From contig RPFO01000418.1 of assembly GCA_009746045.1 (NCBI GenBank), positions 2,295,334 to 2,359,333 on the forward strand: 64,000 bases of DNA, given 5' to 3'. Made by a program: the position numbers and the translations under genes. Below are positions 58,501-64,000 of this stretch, piece after piece; within the stretch, counting starts at the first letter, position 1; each line of letters opens with the position of its first letter. Below the pieces are notes generated by a model. It had not been told where the DNA came from, made no database searches, and saw only the letters and a program-made list of their open reading frames with translations. This DNA is from Mesostigma viride. Lineage: Eukaryota; Streptophyta; Mesostigmatophyceae; Mesostigmatales; Mesostigmataceae.

Positions 58501-58896
58501 GGTGATGATGCCTTCTTCCACTGCACGTGCCAGCCCGAAATCGGCCCCTCCCGCGTCTCTGACTGTGGTAAACCCCCTGTGCAGCATGCCGGACAGAATG
58601 CTTTCCGCTCTGATGGCTGTGTAACTTGTTGGATGCTGGTACGCGAGCGCATGGAAGTCAGCAGTGAAGGCTGTGACGTGGACGTGGCAGTCAATCAAAC
58701 CCGGCATTAATGTCTTTCCGTGTCCATCGATTATTCTGTCGCCCTCGATTGGGCCATCGCACATGCCTACGATTTTTCCAGCTTCCACGCGGACGCATCT
58801 TGCAGGGGTCAGTTTCTCCGCCTCGACATCCAGCACCCGCACGTTCACGAAGGCGAAGGGGCCGCGGTCCATGTCTTTCCGCTTATGCAGCGACAT
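55163..58896 (-). CDS. Metal-dependent amidohydrolase (imidazolonepropionase / Xaa-Pro dipeptidase-like), three exons
   Basis: Exons in transcript order are 58357-58896, 56405-56814 and 55163-55511. Phases are 0 then 2, giving 1299 nt and 432 aa, the usual size for the family. A beta-sandwich N-terminus with FVNVRVLD is followed by the metal motif MPGLIDCHVHV (H71, H73) and TTVRDAGG. Then come HLKLMVSGGVASP (K194), VMAHAYTARAINRAL (H235), RSIEHGNLLDE (H255) and YGSDLLG (D327), closing with LLGHQGQLGVVKEGAIADLL and the usual terminal strand. The full metal-ligand set His-x-His, Lys, His, His, Asp is present, so it should be an active cytosolic hydrolase of a cyclic amide, lactam, ester or dipeptide. 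The substrate cannot be told. No targeting peptide is obvious. It runs divergently from the flavin monooxygenase. Its introns lack the splice-junction echo arrays seen in CC2D2A. Bacterial-like sequence and few introns would allow acquisition by transfer, but this is inference. Confidence 0.9.
56405..56814 (-). CDS. Amidohydrolase exon 2
   Basis: It enters phase 0 at CCACAG|GCGTGCCGCGAC and carries the Lys, His and His metal ligands. It ends phase 2 at GCACAG|GTGGGT. Confidence 0.9.
56861..57190 (+). repeat. 45 bp tandem array built from the CTGCGCTGGTTGTCTCC motif, in the amidohydrolase intron
   Basis: TCACATACTGGGTATTTCTG or TTACATACTGGG starts near 56861, 56906, 56951, 56996, 57041, 57086, 57131 and 57176. 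Seven copies contain GCCTGCGCTGGTTGTCTCCT. The period is a multiple of three, which creates long spurious frames on both strands. Confidence 0.97.
57215..58356 (-). other. Remaining part of amidohydrolase intron 1
   Basis: Positions 58000-58235 hold degenerate TTTACTGCTTTACTTCATTA units. I see no further exon. Confidence 0.6.
58357..58896 (-). CDS. Amidohydrolase exon 1
   Basis: 180 codons from the ATG at 58896. It contains the His-x-His motif and GHGDVRHSAED and ends phase 0 at GTTCGCAAG|GTGAGT. Confidence 0.9.
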
Positions 58897-59660
58897 TCAT
58901 GATTGTCAGGGCGCTCCGCTGCCTAAGGTGACATGATCTCAGGCTCTATTACTGGAGGGTGTGACGCTGCCTTCGTAATGTTGCTAATTCAAGGTGTCAT
59001 GCAAGCAAACTCGGCTTTTTCTCGACACAGACTGGTCATTAAAACTTACCAGGACGGGAAAAGAACCTAGGGAAGCTCGGTGCAGGGAAGCTGACACTGT
59101 TTTCGCGGCAAATAATAAAATGAAATCCGGATGAAGTTATCTGAACAGTCAAGACTAGAAGCCCTAGCACTTGTGTACAGTAGATGCATGTGCGGCGTGT
59201 GATCCAGCTAACTAACTAACAGTAGCCATGCAAGATTGGAATCTTTCAGGTACACTTGTATGCTGAGTTGAGTTGAGTTTATTCCCGCGCCGGTGGTCCG
59301 ACAGGGTTATAAATAGTGGATCCAAACGGGGATGTCTCATGTCTCGGATCGCATTTCTTCAAGTAGCTGGATGTTATCGAAGGGTGCTATGAAGTACGAT
59401 TTATGAACCAAATTATCCACAGATTCCGGAATCCATACCTGAGAAACGTTAATAACAAATACGTCAATGGGAACATGGCTAGTGAGACGTCCCACACGCG
59501 ATCTAACTCATCGACATACTGCGTGAGGGGACGCCATCGCAACTGCGTGGCCCCGGCCCAAGAGGATCCTCTGGTGGGCGGCTATTTGAGTAGATAAACA
59601 AAAGAAGAAATTTAGCTTCCTGCTGGGTGCTATACCCCAGTATTGGCGTTTCTTTCCGAC
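58897..59660. promoter_or_regulatory. Divergent intergenic region between amidohydrolase and monooxygenase
   Basis: The two ATGs are 764 bp apart on opposite strands, so this interval should hold both promoters and 5' UTRs. No convincing TATA pair or operator is visible. CTAACTAACTAACAG (59208) and TGAGTTGAGTTGAGTTT (59264) are the only short repeats. Confidence 0.5.
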
Positions 59661-60289
59661 ATGGCCAAGGAATGGATTGCGAAGTTTGGCCGCGCGCTGG
59701 AATCCGGCGACACCTCTGCCGCATCCTCCATGTTTGCCGATGATTGCTATTGGAGAGACCTGGTGTGCTGGACGTGGAATATTCTTACCTGTGAAGGGAA
59801 AGGCGAGATCAAAGCCATGCTGGACGCACGGTTGAAGGCGACTGGCCCCTCCAACTGGGAAATTAGTTCCGAGTCCACGGGAGCGGATGGCGTGACCGAG
59901 GCATGGTTTACCTTTGAGACCATCTTGGCTCGCTGCAACGGCGTGCTCCGACTGAAGGAAGGCAGATGCTGGATCATGCTGACCACGATGCAGGAGCTGA
60001 AAGGCTACGAAGAGAAACGGGGACCCACGAGACCGGCGGGCGTGGTGCATGGCGCCATTAAAGGGCGACGGAGCTGGTTGGAGCTCAAGGCGGAAGAGGA
60101 GTCGAAGCTGGGACACAGTGACAGCAGCCAGCCGTATGTGCTTATCGTTGGGGGCGGGCAATGCGGCATCGCTCTGGCGGCCCGCCTGAAAATGCTCAAC
60201 GTCCCGGCCATCATCATCGAGCGCAACGCGCGCCCGGGAGACAGCTGGCGCAGGCGCTACCGTACACTCTGCCTCCACGATCCCATCTG
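59661..60289 (+). CDS. Monooxygenase exon 1 (SnoaL-like domain and FAD motif)
   Basis: 209 codons plus two bases, ending CTGCCTCCACGATCCCATCTG split at TG|GTGCGT. Read-through would stop 40 nt later at 60329. Confidence 0.9.
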
Positions 60290-63200
60290 GTGCGTATACT
60301 TGCGTCGGCAGTGGGTTCGGACGCTCTAAAGTCGGAAACTGCCCACAGCAGCATTCGCGTACAAAAAATTCGGTAAACATAGTGATTCGGGCCATGGCGT
60401 CCGCAACCCTGCAACTAGAGGCTAGATGGACACCCATCCCATTCCATTTCCATTTCATCGAGGATTTATGCTCACGTGACGCAGTCACAGGATAATTGAT
60501 TAATTTGTCATTTGCGTACATTTAAATTTAGCCCACACAGCCGGCACGGGACCAGGCAGCCGGGATGATCATGGTGGGACACCACGGCGCTTTACTAACC
60601 CATCGCTTGAAACTAGCTAGTTGGTCGACCCCTCCTTGGGGCCACGTGGATCTGTTTTATTTGTGGAGCCTTCGTACCAGGGATCCGTTGTGGGGACGGC
60701 ATTGAAATGCTCAGGTAGCCAGGATGCTATCTACTGCCAGGGTGCCAGCTGCTGGCCAGGCTGGCCAGGGACACGCACTTGCGTGCAAAATTAGGCAGCA
60801 GGCACGCTGCGTTCAAAACTAGCCAAGTTTACTGCAGCTAGTGCCCCTTGCGTCACCATCCTAGTGCCCGAGGTGGGCCGATGATATCTACTCTTAACTG
60901 GCGCGGGACTGCTGCACCTCTTGCCGGACTAAATCAGCTAATGCTCCCAAACATTATTTGTTAGGGGCGGGGGTCTGCTCACTACTGGTGTGGTACAACC
61001 CCCACTAATGGTGCGGTACAATCAATCCTTCTCTGACTGTATTTTTAGCCGTACCCACCCCCACAAGTAGCGCACTCGTCCCCCTCTGCGTAGCCGTCCG
61101 CACTTATCCCAAACTGTCCACCCCTACACGGCGGGTGCCACGGGTTCCCTTGGCCTTGAGACCCGCACATGCTCCAGCGCGCCCATGACCTGTCGCATCA
61201 GTTTCGCGCCTCCACCATCGCATTTGCTGGCTATGCATTCTTACCATGTTCTCCTCTCGCGTGTTCTCCTCTGACGTGTGACTGGCTGGTGTACGGGTGT
61301 CTGCGCAGCTTGCATTAGAAATAGGGTGTACTCTGGGCCAACAGCCACAACTTGCCATATGCGCCGCTCGCAGTATAAACAGCTACGAGTGTCCTGCCTG
61401 AGTGCCCTTGCTGCACGCGCCGCTCGCAGTATAAACAGCTACGAGTGTGCTGCCTGAGTGCCCTTGCTGCACGCGCCGCTCGCAGTATAATACTATACAG
61501 CTATCTCTTGTTTATACGCACCCTACAGTGTGCGCACCCTACAGTGTACGAACCCTACAGTGTACTTCCAGGCAGCCTGTAATATTCGTAGCTTGCAGTG
61601 CGCGCAGCATGTACTAGGTAGCAAGTATGCGCCGCCGGCTAGGCTTGGCATGCGATGCAAACCGCATTTCTCCTTTGCGCTCTTCCTGCGCTTGGTGGCG
61701 TCACCCTAGAGGTGCGTGTGAAATGGCAAATATATTGTTACTGTACTTGGCAAATATATTGTTACTGTACTTGGCAAATATATTGTTACTGTACTTGGCA
61801 AATATATTGTTACTGTACTTGGCAAATATATTGTTACTGTACTTGGCAAATATATTGTTACTGTACTTGGCAAATATATTGTTACTGTACTTGCGCGCGT
61901 CCCTGGTCCCTGGCTTCCTTCCTTCCTTGCTGTTACAAGTGCTTTGCTTCCTGTGCTTTCTCTGCATGCGCATGCGCTCTAGTAGGCTGTGCACACACCG
62001 CGCACGATTAACGAAATGAAATGTACCTGCCGAGCAGGGCTGGGTATAGAAGTTATGTGTTTGACTTGATAGAAGTTATGTGTTTGACTTGATAGAAGTT
62101 ATGTGTTTGACTTGATAGAAGTTTTGTGTTTGACTGGATAGAAGTTATGTGTTTGACTTGATAGAAGTTATGTGTTTGACTTGATAGAAGTTATGTGTTT
62201 GACTTGATAGAAGTTATGTGTTTGACTTTATAGAAGTTATGTGTTTGACTTGATAGAAGTCATGTGTTTGACCGCACTGTTGGTTTTGTATCACCCCCCC
62301 CCCCCTCCGCACACCGCCGGGTCCCACCGCAGGTTTGACCACCTGCCCTACCTGCCCTTCCCGGACCACTGGCCTGTCTTCATCCCAAAGGACAAGATGG
62401 GGGACTGGCTCGAGGCGTACACCAGCATAATGGAGCTCAACTACTGGGGCAGCACCGCGTGTACCCACGCCGCCTTTGACGACAGCAACAAGGAATGGGT
62501 CATCACCGTGGAACGCCACGTGGGTCCCGCGTCATCCTCAAATTCTGGCACAGGTCACCCTGGCACAGGCAGTACCCCTCCTGGCGATGCATCACCCCCT
62601 GCCAAGCTGGTCCTTCGCCCAAAGCATCTGGTGATTGCCACAGGGATGTCTGGCTTCCCCAACATCCCCTCGTTCCCGGGGAAGGAGACGTTCCTAGGCG
62701 AGCAGTGCCATTCGAGCCAGTTCACGGGCGAGGGGGAGTATGCCGGCAAGAAGTGCGTCGTGCTCGGGGCCAACACATCCGCGCATGATATCTGTGCGGC
62801 CCTCTGGGAGCAAGGCGCCGCCTCGGTGACCATGGTCCAACGGTCGCCCTCCCTGGTCGCGAAATCAGAGACGCTGTTCGACGTCACGATGTCACCGCTC
62901 TACTCAGAGAAGGCACTCGCAGCGGGCATCAGCGTCGATAAAGCCGACATGATCCTGGGGTCGCTGCCCTACCGCGTCATGCCCTTTGTGCACATGCCGT
63001 TGTACGAGGAGATCCAGAAGCGGGACGCCGAGTTCTACAAGCAGCTGGCAGGGGCCGGGTTCCTGCTGGACTGGGGCGAGGACGCATCGGGGCTGTTCAT
63101 GAAGTACATTCGGCGGGCGTCGGGCTACTACATCGACGTGGGTGCGAGTGAGATGATCATCGACGGCCGGATCGGGCTCAAGAGCGGCGTTAACATCGCG

Positions 63201-63566
63201 GCCGTCAGGGAGAAGAGCGTGGTGCTGACGGACGGCACGGAGCTGCCCGCGGATATCCTGATCTACGCCACGGGGTACAGTTCCATGAACGACTGGGTCG
63301 CGCAACTGATCTCCCCGCAGGTCGCGGACAAGGTCGGCAAGTGCTGGGGCGTCGGGTCGGGCACAGCAAAGGACCCGGGTCCCTGGGAGGGCGAGCTGAG
63401 GAACATGTGGAAGCCAACGGCACAGGAAGGGCTGTGGTTCCAGGGGGGGAACCTGTACCAGTCGCGCCAGTACTCGCTGTACCTGGCGCTCCAGCTCAAG
63501 GCGCGGCACGAGGGGCTGCCAGACGTTGAAGTGTACGGCATGAAGCCAGTGCACCACCTGCGGTGA
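59661..63566 (+). CDS. SnoaL-like / flavin-containing monooxygenase fusion protein, two exons
   Basis: Exons 59661-60289 and 62333-63566 join in phase 2 (TG|G = Trp210), giving 1863 nt and 620 aa. Residues 1-~140 form an NTF2/SnoaL-like domain (MFADDCYWRDLVCWTWNILT). The FAD Rossmann motif is G164-x-G166-x-x-G169 in VLIVGGGQCGIALAARL, with E187 after the second strand. The FMO-type motif FPGKETFLGEQCHSSQF spans about 324-340. The NADPH Rossmann motif is LGANTSAHDI (~354-363), and DILIYATGYSSM is the usual ATGY signature. The tail GLWFQGGNLYQSRQYSLYLA is typical of the SnoaL-FMO group of fungi and bacteria. It should catalyse NAD(P)H-dependent oxygenation (N-, S-hydroxylation or Baeyer-Villiger type). 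The substrate is unknown and YUCCA-like activity cannot be assumed. The ATG at 59661 is chosen because it begins the conserved SnoaL segment. A TTG-start extension at 59643 is unlikely. Confidence 0.9.
61725..61892 (+). repeat. 24 bp tandem repeat, seven copies
   Basis: The unit is GGCAAATATATTGTTACTGT + ACTT, exactly conserved. A multiple of three, hence open in all frames. Confidence 0.98.
62047..62276 (+). repeat. 23 bp tandem repeat, ten copies
   Basis: TAGAAGTTATGTGTTTGACT + TGA with a few substitutions, ending about 55 bp before the exon 2 acceptor. Confidence 0.97.
62333..63566 (+). CDS. Monooxygenase exon 2 (NADPH motif and C-terminus)
   Basis: It starts after CACCGCAG with one base completing Trp210, then FDHLPYLPFPDHWPVF. 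410 codons and TGA. A Gly/Thr/Ser/Pro-rich loop (~275-300) is an insert relative to compact homologs. Confidence 0.92.
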
Positions 63567-64000
63567 CGAGTCTCGGTGCTTTTTTTGATGAAGTGTGGGC
63601 GCTAGCCACGCGAATCTGCGCCCCCTGTGTCTGGGTTTGGTCTAATGGAGCATTCATAACATGCAGAGATGTACGGCCCCTCTAGCCTGGAAACTTCCCC
63701 GTCAGCTGTCCCTTGTTCGCGTCCCAGATGTGGCAAAGAGCTGGTAGCCTCGAGGGCCAAATTGTTCATACGATTGGTGGAACCCCGTACGATTGGTGTA
63801 TATTCTTGATTATACTGGCATAATTGTATAATGATTAAATTTAAAGTTAAATTATGACATTATTCCGTGGGGAGAGCATGTAGCACGCATTCCCCTGCTT
63901 GATGGATGGAGGTGAGCGAAGCCCCGCGAAACCTAACTAAGCTAACTCTAAGCTAATCTAGAAAGAAATCACCATGGAAATACCATGAGCATGGTGCTGC
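63567..64000. other. 3' flank with a third copy of the LINE-like 3' tail
   Basis: 63825-63975 (TTAAATTATGACATTATTCC, GGAGAGCATGTAGCACGCAT, GGAGGTGAGCGAAGCC) matches 49905-50060 and the reverse complement of 11285-11430. It runs off the window. Confidence 0.75.

Larger units (their letters stand above)
60290..62332 (+). other. Monooxygenase intron with tandem repeats
   Basis: It contains a ~58 bp duplication with GCCGCTCGCAGTATAA (61360-61500), CCTACAGTGTRCG words (61525-61565) and two larger arrays listed separately. No further exon is seen. Confidence 0.7.

Noticed and set aside
59508-60521. 337-codon minus-strand frame opposite the monooxygenase exon 1
   Set aside because: It is the antisense shadow of a well supported coding exon and has no recognisable domain.

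Overview
The window is nuclear DNA of a GC-rich, intron-rich, flagellated or ciliated microbial eukaryote, most likely an alga or another protist. The evidence is spliceosomal genes with canonical GT-AG introns (typically 0.3-2.9 kb), coding exons much richer in GC than the AT-rich intergenic pieces, very long simple repeats, relics of a non-LTR retrotransposon with an RRM-like ORF1, a hAT-type DNA transposon, and a ciliary transition-zone gene. The lineage cannot be fixed from this sequence alone.

Layout: a 2.2 kb (CAG)n tract (1-2189); a minisatellite (3.75-4.37 kb); a minus-strand gene for a long disordered protein (4674-6776); a repeat-rich interval with a pair of ~215 bp inverted repeats (8290-8504 and 13331-13545), a retrotransposon 3' end and a GGAT/GGGT compound microsatellite (11.5-12.0 kb); then a 31 kb gene, 14015-44914 (+). 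I assemble this gene into 25 exons, 6372 nt and 2123 codons, with every intron phase compatible. It is an ortholog of CC2D2A, the coiled-coil and C2 domain protein of the ciliary transition zone (MKS module). From 45 to 55 kb there is a mosaic of transposon relics: a frameshifted LINE ORF1, inverted duplicated fragments, and a 1.9 kb hAT-like element with an 8 bp target-site duplication. The right end carries a divergent gene pair: a three-exon amidohydrolase (minus, 55163-58896) and a two-exon SnoaL-FMO flavin monooxygenase (plus, 59661-63566).

The most unusual observation concerns the introns of the CC2D2A gene. Many of them open with a run of degenerate tandem copies of the last ~20-50 nt of the preceding exon together with its 5' splice site. 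Several also close with copies of the 3' splice site plus the start of the next exon. The copies range from nearly intact (99 bp units after exon 2, keeping frame and donor) to decayed (nine spaced copies after exon 3). The same pattern is visible at the presumed donor of the minus-strand gene at 4.7 kb, but I do not see it in the two enzyme genes at the right end. This suggests that introns here grow, and splice sites multiply, by tandem duplication across exon-intron junctions.

The amidohydrolase and the monooxygenase start 764 bp apart and face away from each other, so a shared promoter region and a common catabolic role are possible. Their substrate cannot be read from the sequence.
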